Source of the DNA: DATKDF01 sp963752045
GTDB lineage: Bacteria; Acidobacteriota; Vicinamibacteria; Vicinamibacterales; SCN-69-37
Direction: 5' to 3'
NCBI GenBank assembly: GCA_963752045.1
Contig: CAVVWN010000014.1
Span: 868,001-932,000 of the forward strand
DNA: 64,000 bases
Positions 54,459 to 63,224 of this stretch are shown here, one piece after another; position 1 is the stretch's first letter; each line of letters starts with the position of its first letter. Made by a program: the position numbers and the translations under genes. A model generated the notes under the pieces. That model worked only from the letters and a program-made list of their open reading frames with translations. It was not told where the DNA came from and ran no database searches.

Positions 54459-56964
54459 ATGATCCGCATTCGACCTGCCCTCGTCGCCATCGTCCTCGTA
54501 GTGCTCGCGTGGACCGCGCTGCCGGTTGCAAGCCAGTCGCCCGAAGCCCGCGCGCTCCAGGAGGCGATCGATCTCATCGAGTCGAAGGGCGACTTCGCCG
54601 CGGCGCTCGCGAAGCTCGAGGCGGCCGAGAAGAGCTCCAACAGAACAGTGGTCTGCGAGGGCGCTCCTGTTCAAGGCCCAGGTGTACGAGCGGACGGACC
54701 AGGCCCGGGCTGTTGCGACCTACGAGCGGCTCGTGGCGGACTTCGGTGACCAGCGGGACGTCGCGATCGAGGCGCGGGCGCGCCTGGCGGCGCTGCAACC
54801 GACAACCGTGCGCGGGCCGGCCGAGCGCCTGATTACGAACGACCGGACGCTCGGTGGGGTGGGCGCGCCACGCTGGTCGCCGAACGGACGATACGTGATC
54901 GGCATGCGGCTTCGCGGCTCTGAATTCGATGGCGACGGCCTTTACCTGCTCACCGTCGACAACGCGGGCGGTCGCGTCGTGTTCGAGAGGGCGCCGGGGT
55001 TCAGCGTCGGGTTCTGGGGGTTCTCGCCCGATAGTCAGAGGTTCGCGGCCATGATGCCGGAGGCCGTTCCCCAGAGCGTCATGGCGCGCATCATCCGCGG
55101 AGAGATCGAGTCCGCGTTGGTGGCGGCACCCGGGGTTCTGGTCGTCGGCAGCGTTGCGGCGGGCGCGACGCCGACCGTCGTCGACATCCCGGAAATGGCC
55201 GGGGTCAATGCCTTCGAGCCCTTCACGAATCCGCTGGCGTGGTCGCCCGACGGCCGGTGGCTTGCCGTGGCCATGCCCGTGTCCCCCGTTCGGACGCATG
55301 AGATCCAGATCCTGAACGTGGCAACGGGTGAGCTGCGGTCGCTGGGTTTCCGAGCGGCGGGGTCCTTCGACCTCACGTGGTCGCCAGACGGTCGCGATGT
55401 CCTGGTACACGCTGGGACATCTTCGGCTCAGGAGCTCCGGCTCATCACCGTGGCGACGGGCGAGGTTCGGTCGCTGCCGTTGCCGGGCGCTCCCGGGGCG
55501 CGCCTTCGGGTCTCGGGCTGGACCGACAACCGCCACGTCCAGGTTCGACATATCGATCCTCAGGTGCCCGAGGCCGAAGACACGTTTCTGCTGTCCGTCG
55601 ACTCGGGTGCGAGCCGCAGGACCTGTACGGGTCAGGCGTTCGCCCTGGCCGGCACCGGCGGCACGCCGGGCGCCACGTCCGATATCTGCCGCGAAGTCAC
55701 TTCAGACGGGGCGCAGCAGGTCGTCTGGCAGCAGGCTTCAAAGCGCCTGGTTGTCCGGAACCTGTCGACCGGCGACGAGCGCCCGCTGACCTCGGGCTCC
55801 GGAGAGGAGTACTACGGCAGCCTGTCGCCTGACGGCAGGGTCGAGGTCTTCGTATCCAACCGCGACGGCAGGTGGGGCCTGTACGCGGCAGAGATTGCCG
55901 GCGCGCCGGTGGCAACGCCTGTCCGGCTCTCGACGTTTGAAGACATGCCGACCGGGTTCTCGCTGGTCCGGTGGACGTCTGACGGCTTCATCGCCAACCT
56001 CGGGTACAACGAGTCCAACATCATCCGCGTAGACGTAGATGCAACCGGGAGAGCGACCGGCAACGCGGAGCGCCTCACCCAGGACGGCATCCTCAACCAC
56101 ACCCCTGCCATCTCCCCGGACGGACGGCGCATCGCCTACTGGTCGCGCCACGGCTCGCGTTTCGGTCTCGCAGTCATGGACAGCGACGGCTCGAACGAAC
56201 GGCTGCTTTTCGAGGCGCTGTCGGATCCAGGAGGGCTCCCGCCCTCCTGGCGGTCGACCTCTGAAGTCATCTTCACGATTCCAGCGTGGCCGCAGCCCGT
56301 CAATTTCGTCGAGCCGCCTCCCGGGACGCCGGCCACGCGCACCCTGATGTCTCTCAACGTGGTGACCGGGCAGGCGTCACCGATCGCGGAACTCAATGAC
56401 TGGCGGTGGTGGCAGGCGCAGCCGAAGTACGTCGCCGCATTGAATGAGATTCTGTATGTCGACGACGGCTTTCGGACGCTGATGGCGCGGTCGCTCGTCG
56501 ACGGGCGCCGCCGCGTGGTGGTCACGTTCGATGGAGAGGCGGAGGTCGATTCGTTCCTCGCGTCTCCCGATGGCGGTAAGGTCGTGTACCAACTGGCCCA
56601 GCGGTATTCGTCCGGCCGCGCGTGCTTCTCCCGTGAGCCGAGGCCGGTTCAGCGGGTCGACGACATGATCACGTCGTGCGAGATTGGCCTGCTGAATCCC
56701 GCGACCGGTGAACGCGCGGTGCTCGCGACGCCAAGAACCCCGACCGCCTTCACCGCCTGGTCGCCGGATGGGCGACTGCTGCAGACTGGCAGACGGCAGA
56801 AGCAGGTGATGGACACCACGACCGCTGCGCTTCAGACCCTCTTCGAGCAGAACGGCCGCCTCAATGTCGACGGGCCGGCGAGCTGGTCGCCGGATGGGAC
56901 GTTCATCCTGCTCAGCGACCAGACGCAGCGATTCGAGTGGCGGCAGTGGAGCGGGGTCAGGTAG
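54459..56964 (+). CDS. Secreted TPR / PD40 propeller protein A, one frameshift
   Basis: About 834 residues. Signal peptide: IVLVVLAWTALPVASQ. A TPR-like part follows (EAIDLIESKGDFAAALAKLE, then ALLFKAQVYERTDQARAVAT). The frame changes near 54640 between AEKSSNR and WSARALLFK. The rest is a PD40/WD40-type propeller with SPNGRYVIGM, SPDGRWLAVAM, SPDGRDVLVHAG, SPDGRRIAYW and SPDGTFILLSDQ blades. The TPR order matches the related gene at 63225. Its location after a kinase/regulator pair suggests it is a regulated or sensory partner. Both halves are intact, so the shift could be a sequence error. Confidence 0.82.
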
Positions 56965-57002
56965 AAGGGCTCGGAGACGCCGGCGCTCGGTCGGAAGGGG
57001 CC

Positions 57003-57566
57003 TTACCGAAAGAGTTCGCCTACGGTCATCGACCAGCCGGGCAGCAAATCCGGCACGGCAAGCTGGTCGCCCGCAGAGAGCGTCTCGGCCGCCGTGTCCG
57101 CACGCCTGACGATGGCGACTTGGCGCCGGGGATCGAGGAGCACAACGACCTGACATCCTGACGCCAGCCAGTCGGCGGTTTTCTCTTCGACCTCGCTGTG
57201 GCTGTCGTCGGGGGAGAGGACTTCCACGGCGAGGTCCGGCGCGCCGGGGAAGTAGCCGCGGGCTGACAGCTCCGCCGTCTGAAGGCGGGCGTTCGTTACG
57301 AACGAAGCGTCCGGAGCACGAACCGTATCTGGGGAACGCCGCAGGATGAAGCCGGTCTCGGCGGCGTAGGTTGCGCCAAGGTCGTGCTCGTCGACGAAGG
57401 CCGTCAGCCGCGCGCCTATTCGCGCCGCGATCCTGCCGTGCGTGTGCCCTGCGGGTGTCATCTGGCGAAGGACTCCGTCGACCAGCTCGTACCGCCACTG
57501 CCCGCTCGGGAGCCTGATCAGCTCTTCGGCCGTGGTCACACCTGATTCGGTCGCCATGCGTGCCAT
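57003..57566 (-). CDS. Uma2 family endonuclease-like protein (2)
   Basis: 187 residues. GQWRYELVDGVLRQMTPAG, HGRIAARIGARLTAFVDEHD, VRAPDASFVTNARL, LAVEVLSPDDSHSEVEEKTA, then GCQVVVLLDPRRQ. The PD-(D/E)XK residues (D in APDASF, E in VEVLSP, K in EEKTADW) are in place. The ATG at 57566 with AGGAGAG upstream is preferred over the ATG at 57557. A long inverted repeat lies 40 bases upstream. Function uncertain, as for copy 1. Confidence 0.88.
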   Translation of the reverse strand: MARMATESGVTTAEELIRLPSGQWRYELVDGVLRQMTPAGHTHGRIAARIGARLTAFVDEHDLGATYAAETGFILRRSPDTVRAPDASFVTNARLQTAELSARGYFPGAPDLAVEVLSPDDSHSEVEEKTADWLASGCQVVVLLDPRRQVAIVRRADTAAETLSAGDQLAVPDLLPGWSMTVGELFR

Positions 57567-57605
57567 TCTAGATCTCTCCTGTCGAGAGGCAAGGCTCGAA
57601 CCCCA

Positions 57606-57748
57606 TGGCGTTTGGGCGTTCGGTGACGCGTCGTTCCGTCCGCCCTCCGGCTCGCACGCTTGGCGCGACCCGGCCGGATCGGGCCCGGACCGCGCCGCTC
57701 GCAACGTCGGACGGTCGGAACGACGCGTCACCGAACGCCCAAACGCCA
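57606..57748. repeat. 143-bp hairpin element with 33-bp perfect arms
   Basis: 57606-57638 and 57716-57748 are perfect inverted copies (TGGCGTTTGGGCGTTCGGTG... and its complement). The 77-base centre continues to pair imperfectly (GGCGCGACCCGG against the complement of CCGGACCGCGCC), so the whole element can fold as one long hairpin. It occupies the 247-base gap between Uma2 copy 2 and the phosphatase-like gene. No transposase is present and no gene is encoded. Confidence 0.92.
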
Positions 57749-57813
57749 ATGGCCAGGCGCAAGACCCGAGCCAGCTATTTCCCGCTGCAAGGCAGGCATA
57801 ATGGCGCCTGTCC

Positions 57814-58806
57814 ATGCGCAACCAGAGTGCCCGCTGGCAGAGCGGTCTGCTCGTGACGCTCGCCGCAACCATCTTGGCGGCCGGCGGTCTCCCGGTGGAA
57901 CCGGTTGGGTCCGTCTCCCCTGAGCGCAGAGAAGTCCAGGCGTCTGATCCGCTGGAGCGCGCTGCCGGCACGGATTTCCGCGTGCTCACCTGGAACGTCT
58001 TCGGCCTGCCGAACGGGCACGCGCCTCGAGACTCGTCGGCGTTGGTCCGAGTTCTTGCCGCGCTGGATGCGGACGTCCTGCTGCTCAACGAGGTCAACGG
58101 ATCGGCGGCAGAGGTCGAAGCCGTGCTGCCTCCGCCAGCCCAGGGTGCCGCGCCCTGGAAGGTGCACGCGCGCGGCGAGCTCGTCGTCGCGGTTCGTGGC
58201 GGCCGCAGCATCACGGGCGCCTTCCTGCGCCCGACTACGGCTCCAGCTACGGGCTTCTATCCGACGCTCGGCGAGTTGCTGTTCGGACGCACGCGGGTGA
58301 CGGCGCTCGGGGCTTTCGTCTCCGACGGTCCGCGAACAACGCTGGTCGTTCCGCTGCACTTTCCGTGCTGCGGCGATGAGGCCGGCCGGCTGCGAGCGGC
58401 GCCGGCACTCCGTGACGCCGTCCAGGCCGCGCTGGCGGAGGCCAGCGTCGACGGCGTCATCGTCGCCGGCGACTTCAACACCGTCAACGGGCGCAGCACC
58501 GAACCGGTCGAGATCGTGCAGCGCGGCGTCACGTTCCGCGGAGCTCCACTGGCGGCTCTCGAGGCGCGGCAACTCGACGGCCAGTCGAACACGACATTCT
58601 GGAACCCGCGCCGCCAGGTCGCCTCGCGCCTCGACTGGTTGCTCTTCAGCGACACGACGCTCGAGCTTCTTCGCGCGTTCATCTTCGAGACTGAGGACCT
58701 CGCGCCCGAGTGGCTTCGGGCGCACGGGCTCCAGGCCGACGACTCGGATGTGTCGCAGTCATCGGACCACCGGCCCATCGTTGCCGATTTCAGGTGGCGC
58801 CGATGA
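57814..58806 (+). CDS. Endonuclease/exonuclease/phosphatase family protein, exported
   Basis: 330 residues. N-terminal signal (GLLVTLAATILAAGGLP). EEP-fold motifs: FRVLTWNVFGLPNG, VLLLNEVNG, VIVAGDFNTVNG, SRLDWLLFSD and SSDHRPIVADF, with all catalytic Asn, Glu, Asp and His. Substrate (nucleic acid, phosphoester or sphingomyelin-like) cannot be told. Its stop overlaps the start of the next gene by four bases (ATGA). Confidence 0.9.
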   Translation: MRNQSARWQSGLLVTLAATILAAGGLPVEPVGSVSPERREVQASDPLERAAGTDFRVLTWNVFGLPNGHAPRDSSALVRVLAALDADVLLLNEVNGSAAEVEAVLPPPAQGAAPWKVHARGELVVAVRGGRSITGAFLRPTTAPATGFYPTLGELLFGRTRVTALGAFVSDGPRTTLVVPLHFPCCGDEAGRLRAAPALRDAVQAALAEASVDGVIVAGDFNTVNGRSTEPVEIVQRGVTFRGAPLAALEARQLDGQSNTTFWNPRRQVASRLDWLLFSDTTLELLRAFIFETEDLAPEWLRAHGLQADDSDVSQSSDHRPIVADFRWRR

Positions 58807-59396
58807 CGCCCCGGTTCTACAGGTGGGCCATCGCCCTGTCGTGGTCGCTCATCGGGCTGGCCGTCCTGTTGATCATCGGCGGCATCGCGCTGGGCCAAAC
58901 CGCGCCGCCAGCCTGGGCCGGTGTCGTGACTGCCATGACGCTGCTCGTGGCCGTGCCCGTCGGCCTCTGGAGCCCGGTGGGCCTCCTCTGCGCCCACGCG
59001 AGAGCGCGGGGAACGGCGCCACGGATGGCTTCAGTCGGCATCATCCTGGCGTGGGTATCCGCGTTCCTCACCTTCGTCGTCATCACGAGCGGCAATACGT
59101 TCACGTCGCCCGGGCTCTGGAACTGGCTGGCGCGGGCGAGTCTGCCGGTCATGCTCTTCACACTTGCATGCGCGTTGTCCGTTCTGGCGTCGATGATCCC
59201 GGCGGGTCCGCGCGCGAAGCGCTCGCTTGCGTCCGGCGTTGTCTCCCTGTTCGCCGTCGCCATCGTGGTCACCGGCATGGTCATCGTCGACAGCGGCAAT
59301 CGGGTGCTGTTCGGTCTGCTGGCGTTGCTCCTGGCCTGGGCGGTCATGCAGGCATTTCTCGTGCTGATACTCACGCGGCGCGCCGCGGCGCGATAG
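58803..59396 (+). CDS. Polytopic membrane protein, unknown
   Basis: 197 residues with about six membrane segments (e.g. IALSWSLIGLAVLLIIGGIA, VGIILAWVSAFLTFVVITSG and VLFGLLALLLAWAVMQAFLV). It starts within an ATGA overlap with the phosphatase-like gene, so it is probably its translational partner. No family recognised. Confidence 0.72.
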   Translation: MTPRFYRWAIALSWSLIGLAVLLIIGGIALGQTAPPAWAGVVTAMTLLVAVPVGLWSPVGLLCAHARARGTAPRMASVGIILAWVSAFLTFVVITSGNTFTSPGLWNWLARASLPVMLFTLACALSVLASMIPAGPRAKRSLASGVVSLFAVAIVVTGMVIVDSGNRVLFGLLALLLAWAVMQAFLVLILTRRAAAR

Positions 59397-59404
59397 GCAC
59401 TCCG

Positions 59405-59437
59405 TTGTGGGCCAAAAATACCCATTTTGGATATAAT
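59405..59437 (+). promoter_or_regulatory. Promoter and inverted repeat of the zeta toxin-antitoxin pair
   Basis: A perfect -10 hexamer TATAAT is at 59432-59437. Directly before it, CCAAAA and TTTTGG (59412-59430) form an inverted repeat with a 7-base loop. A weak -35 (TTGTGG, 59405) would give a 21-base spacer. The stretch is clearly AT-rich for this window. Likely an autoregulated operator-promoter. Confidence 0.55.
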
Positions 59438-59466
59438 GGACCTTCCAGGCGGAGGTCAGCACCCCA

Positions 59467-59817
59467 ATGTCGACGTTTTCCCAGGTCCTCGCGAATCTGC
59501 AGGCAGTGCCCGCCTCTGACGTGAAGAAGCGCGGGTGGCGGGGCGTGATGCGCACGCTTCTCGACAAGGGCACGGTGGTGGTCACGAACCATGACGAGCC
59601 CGAGGCCGTGATCATCGATATCAAGGAATACGAAAGCCTGCTTGCGCTGGCCGAGCAGACGCAGGCGCGGTCGATGTCGGAGCTCGACGCGCTCAGGCGC
59701 CGGTTCGACGAGCGGCTGGAGACGCTCAACACACCGGCCGCGGCGGACCGGCTGCGACGGCTCGCCCGGAAGCCCGCGAAGCTCGGCGGCAAGGTCAAGG
59801 CCGGCTCGGGCTTCTGA
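59467..59817 (+). CDS. Phd/YefM-like antitoxin
   Basis: 116 residues. SDVKKRGWRGVMRTLLDKGT, VVVTNHDEPEAVIIDIKEYE and SLLALAEQTQARSMSELDAL match the Phd/YefM-type DNA-binding fold extended by a toxin-binding tail. It precedes the zeta-like toxin with a one-base overlap (TGATG), which is the layout of a type II pair, although zeta toxins classically pair with epsilon antitoxins. Confidence 0.8.
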   Translation: MSTFSQVLANLQAVPASDVKKRGWRGVMRTLLDKGTVVVTNHDEPEAVIIDIKEYESLLALAEQTQARSMSELDALRRRFDERLETLNTPAAADRLRRLARKPAKLGGKVKAGSGF

Positions 59818-60461
59818 TGTCCAGGCCGATCCTCTACGTCCTCGCCGGCGTCAACGGCGCGGGCAAGAGCTCGATCGGCGGCCACGTGCTCGCGGAGGCC
59901 GGCTTCGCCTGGTTCAACCCGGACACGTTCGCGCGGGAGCTCAGGCGGGTGACCGGCTGGACGCAGGAAGAGGCCAACGCCGAGGCCTGGCAGGAGGGCG
60001 TGCGGCGGCTCGACGAGGCCATTGCGAGCCGGAAGAACCACGCCTTCGAGGCGACGCTTGGTGGGCGGACCATTGCGGACCGCATTCTCGACGCCACGCG
60101 GACCCACGACGTCAGCGTCTGGTTCTTCGGCCTGCCGGGCCCTGAGGATCACATCCGCCGCGTGCGCGCGCGCGTCGAGGCGGGCGGGCACGACATTCCC
60201 GAGGAGCGGATTCGGCAGCGCTATCCGCGCGCGCTGCAGAACGTCATCGCGCTCATGCCGCACCTTGCCACCTTGCACGTGTACGACAACAGCGTCGAAG
60301 TTGGGCCCGGTGAGCCCGTGCCGGATCCCGTGCTGGTGCTCGAGATGGCCGGCGGTGTGCTCATCTTTCCCAAAGCCAATGACGCCGGGGCGCTTCGACG
60401 GACGCCGGACTGGGCCAAGCCGCTCGTCGAAGCAGCCATCGCCGGCCTGACACGTTTCTGA
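59817..60461 (+). CDS. Zeta-type toxin (AAA/P-loop kinase)
   Basis: 214 residues. Walker A GVNGAGKSS at residues 11-19, then FNPDTFARELRR (Mg/substrate site), FEATLGGRTIADRILDATRT and PEERIRQRYPRALQNVIALM. Zeta toxins phosphorylate UDP-GlcNAc or related nucleotides. The start ATG overlaps the antitoxin stop. Directly followed by histidine kinase B, which begins 51 bases after the stop. Confidence 0.9.
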   Translation: MSRPILYVLAGVNGAGKSSIGGHVLAEAGFAWFNPDTFARELRRVTGWTQEEANAEAWQEGVRRLDEAIASRKNHAFEATLGGRTIADRILDATRTHDVSVWFFGLPGPEDHIRRVRARVEAGGHDIPEERIRQRYPRALQNVIALMPHLATLHVYDNSVEVGPGEPVPDPVLVLEMAGGVLIFPKANDAGALRRTPDWAKPLVEAAIAGLTRF

Positions 60462-60474
60462 CACTGACCGTACC
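60448..60474 (+). promoter_or_regulatory. Candidate regulator sites in front of module B
   Basis: TGACA at 60448 and 60459 and GACCGTAC at 60466-60473 lie just before and after the zeta stop, 38-64 bases ahead of kinase B. GACCGTAC recurs at 63134 before the third gene of this module. Half-site spacing is 11 bp. Suggestive only. Confidence 0.3.
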
Positions 60475-60511
60475 CGCACCCGACAGACCCGGGTTACGCT
60501 AGCCGGCACCG

Positions 60512-62428
60512 ATGCCCATCCGGGACTGGCTGCCTCGTCCGCGGCAGGTGGTCGTGCTGTTTCTGGCCGTGGCCGTCGTGTCCACTGCCGCGCTGGGGTG
60601 GCTCACCTGGCAACTGCTCGACCAGGACGAGGAACTCGAAGTCGCGCGCAGGCGCGGCGAGCTCGAACAGGCGGCCGACCGCATGGCGACGACGCTCGTC
60701 GACGCGCTGACCGGCCTCGAGGCATTCGCCGCTGCCGACGCAACCGACCGTGCGGCCGTGCCTCCCGACGTGACGATCGCCACGATAGGGCCGGACGGCA
60801 CGATCGTCCGATCCGGTGCGCTGTCATTCGTGCCGACGCGCGCGCCGCTGCCCGAGGCTCCCGAAGGCATGCTCGCCGCCGCCAACCGTGCGGCCGAAAT
60901 CGAAGGCGACACGGCAACCGCCCGGCGCCTGTACGCGGCACTCGCGGCAAGGCCCGAAACGCCGCTGCGTGCGAAAGCCCTCGTTCGTCTCGCTGCCCTC
61001 GAGCGCCGTGCCGGTGACTCGGCCGCCGCGCTCCGCGCCTACGCGGCGCTCGATGCCATCGACGATGCTGGTGTTGGCGGGTTGCCGGCATCACTCATCG
61101 CGGAGGTCGGGTGGGCGGGCGTGCTCGAACGCGACGAGCGGCGTGACGAGTTGCGGACGCGCGCTCGGAGGTTCATCGACGACCTCCGTCGAGGGCGCTG
61201 GGCGCTCCTTGCTCCTGAATTCGAGTTCTACCGGCAGGAGGCCGCCCGCTGGATCGGCACCGGGACAGACATCGACACCGACCAGGACCGTGACGTGCTC
61301 GTTCGCTCCGAGGCCGCCGACTGGCTGTGGCGAAATGCGGGATCGAACCCGCCGCGGGGCCGCCAGCTCGTCACACTTCGATCCGGCACCGCCCTCGTCC
61401 TGTGGCGGACCGAGGACTCGACCGTGTCGGCCGTCTTCTGCGGTTCCCTGCTGCTCAACTCGTTGGTTCAGGCCCACACGCCGGAGGGGTTCAATGCTCT
61501 GGCCCTCGACGCTTTCGGCCAGGCCGCCGGCGGCGCTTCTCCGCCTGCAGGGCAGGCGACGATGCGCCCCGCCGGCATGAACGGACTGCCGTTCACGCTG
61601 CAGGTGGCCGGCCAGGCGCCGGGATCTTCGGGGCGGCGGCCGCTCCTGGCACTCGTCCTGGGTGCCACGATCGTGTTCGTCGCCTCGGGCTGGTACCTGA
61701 TCCTGCGCGCCATCTTCCGTGAGGCGCGTGTCGCGCGGTTGCAGTCGGAGTTCGTGGCAGCGGTGTCGCACGAGTTCCGGAGCCCGCTCACGTCGATTGG
61801 CCATGTGGCCGAGCTGCTCGCCGAAGGCCGGCTGCCGACCGACGAGATGCGCCGTCGGTCGTACGACGCGCTCGTGCGCGACGCCGACCGGCTGCGCAGG
61901 CTCGTGGAGAACCTGCTCGACTTCGGCCGGTTCGACGCCGGCGCGGCCACGTACCGGTTCGAGCGCACCGACGTCGCGAGCCTCGTCGAAACCGTCGTCG
62001 GCGACTTCCGCCAGAGGGTGGCAGGCGCCGGCTGGCAGATCGAGCTCGTCAGGCCGAGAGACGGCGTGTTCGGAGAAGTCGACCGCGAGGCGTTCTCGCG
62101 TGCCCTCTGGAACATGCTCGACAACGCGGTGAAGTACTCGCCCGAGACCCGACACGTCTGGGTGGCGGTGGAGCTTGCGGGCGAGACCGTCAACATCCGG
62201 GTTCGCGACCGCGGCATCGGCATTCCCGCGAGCGAGCTTCACACGGTGTTCGAGCGGTTCGTACGGGGAGCCGCATCGAAAGGCCGCGGCATCACCGGCA
62301 CCGGAATCGGCCTGGCCATGGTGCGGCAGATTGCCCGGGCGCACGGCGGCGACGTCACGGTTACGAGCCAGCCGGGCGAGGGCTCCGAGTTCACGCTGGT
62401 GCTGAAACAAGTGGAGGTTGCGGGATGA
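60512..62428 (+). CDS. Histidine kinase B with extracytoplasmic TPR-like domain
   Basis: 638 residues. Membrane helix 1 VVVLFLAVAVVSTAALGWLT; outer region of about 350 residues including AAEIEGDTATARRLYAALAA and RLAALERRAGDSAAALRAYA, again TPR-like; membrane helix 2 LLALVLGATIVFVASGWYLI. There is no HAMP. H-box AVSHEFRSPLTSI (His420), N-box NMLDNAVKYSPE, G1 DRGIGIPASEL and G2 GITGTGIGLAM are intact. Its stop overlaps the regulator by four bases (ATGA). Same architecture as kinase A, but sequence similarity is limited to short motifs. Confidence 0.92.
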   Translation: MPIRDWLPRPRQVVVLFLAVAVVSTAALGWLTWQLLDQDEELEVARRRGELEQAADRMATTLVDALTGLEAFAAADATDRAAVPPDVTIATIGPDGTIVRSGALSFVPTRAPLPEAPEGMLAAANRAAEIEGDTATARRLYAALAARPETPLRAKALVRLAALERRAGDSAAALRAYAALDAIDDAGVGGLPASLIAEVGWAGVLERDERRDELRTRARRFIDDLRRGRWALLAPEFEFYRQEAARWIGTGTDIDTDQDRDVLVRSEAADWLWRNAGSNPPRGRQLVTLRSGTALVLWRTEDSTVSAVFCGSLLLNSLVQAHTPEGFNALALDAFGQAAGGASPPAGQATMRPAGMNGLPFTLQVAGQAPGSSGRRPLLALVLGATIVFVASGWYLILRAIFREARVARLQSEFVAAVSHEFRSPLTSIGHVAELLAEGRLPTDEMRRRSYDALVRDADRLRRLVENLLDFGRFDAGAATYRFERTDVASLVETVVGDFRQRVAGAGWQIELVRPRDGVFGEVDREAFSRALWNMLDNAVKYSPETRHVWVAVELAGETVNIRVRDRGIGIPASELHTVFERFVRGAASKGRGITGTGIGLAMVRQIARAHGGDVTVTSQPGEGSEFTLVLKQVEVAG

Positions 62429-63123
62429 CTCGTGTGCTCATCGTCGAAGACGAGCCGACCATTGCGTTCGCCCTGGAGGCAGATCTCGCAAGCGAAGGGT
62501 ACGCAGCCACGGTGGTGCGCGACGGCCGGGAGGTGGTTGCCGCGGTGGGACGTGAGCAGCCGGACCTGATCCTGCTCGACATCATGCTGCCCGGTCGCGA
62601 CGGCTTCGAGGTGTGCCGCGACCTTCGCCGGTCTGGTGTGACGACTCCCATCATCGTCCTCACCGCTCGAACGCACGATGCGGAGAAGGTCATGGGCCTC
62701 GAGTTGGGCGCCGACGACTACGTGACGAAGCCCTACAACCCGCGCGAGCTGCGAGCGCGCGTGAAGGCCGTGCTGCGAAGGGTGAACGACAACGGCACGT
62801 CTTCAGCAGGCGACAGGGCCGACGAGGTCGTCCGATTCGGCGACGTCGAGGCCGACTTCGCGCGGGGAGAGGTGCGGCGAGCGGGGCAGCGGGTCGACCT
62901 GAGCGCGCTCGAGTACAAGCTGCTCCTGGCCTTTGCGAGGAACCGCGGCCGGTTGCTCTCGCGCGAGCAACTGCTCGACCAGGCCTGGGGCCATGGCGTG
63001 GTGCTCAACGACCGCGTCGTCGACAACCACATCGTCGGGCTCCGGCGAAAGCTGGAGGAGGACCCGGCCACACCCAGGTTCTTCCTGAACGTGCGGGGAC
63101 TCGGCTACCGGTTCGATGCGTGA
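62425..63123 (+). CDS. OmpR/PhoB-family response regulator B
   Basis: 232 residues. Asp52 is the phospho-acceptor (LILLDIMLPGRDG); T in VLTARTHD and K in DDYVTKPYN are present. The winged helix domain includes LSALEYKLLLAFARNRGRLL and DRVVDNHIVGLRRKLEEDPA. Overlap with kinase B and similar size to regulator A show that it is the second copy of the module. Confidence 0.96.
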   Translation: MTRVLIVEDEPTIAFALEADLASEGYAATVVRDGREVVAAVGREQPDLILLDIMLPGRDGFEVCRDLRRSGVTTPIIVLTARTHDAEKVMGLELGADDYVTKPYNPRELRARVKAVLRRVNDNGTSSAGDRADEVVRFGDVEADFARGEVRRAGQRVDLSALEYKLLLAFARNRGRLLSREQLLDQAWGHGVVLNDRVVDNHIVGLRRKLEEDPATPRFFLNVRGLGYRFDA

Positions 63124-63133
63124 TTCGTACAGA

Positions 63134-63145
63134 GACCGTACGGTC
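63134..63145. promoter_or_regulatory. 12-bp perfect palindrome GACCGTACGGTC
   Basis: Lies 11 bases after the regulator B stop and 80 bases before the TPR/PD40 gene B start. It contains the 8-mer GACCGTAC that also sits before kinase B (60466-60473). A plausible dimer binding site. Confidence 0.4.
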
Positions 63146-63224
63146 CGGCGATGAGCGTCACGCAGGCCACCGTCAGGATCGTCGCGTGGCGCCGGTAGAC
63201 GCGCGCCTGTGACGCGAGGTGCTC

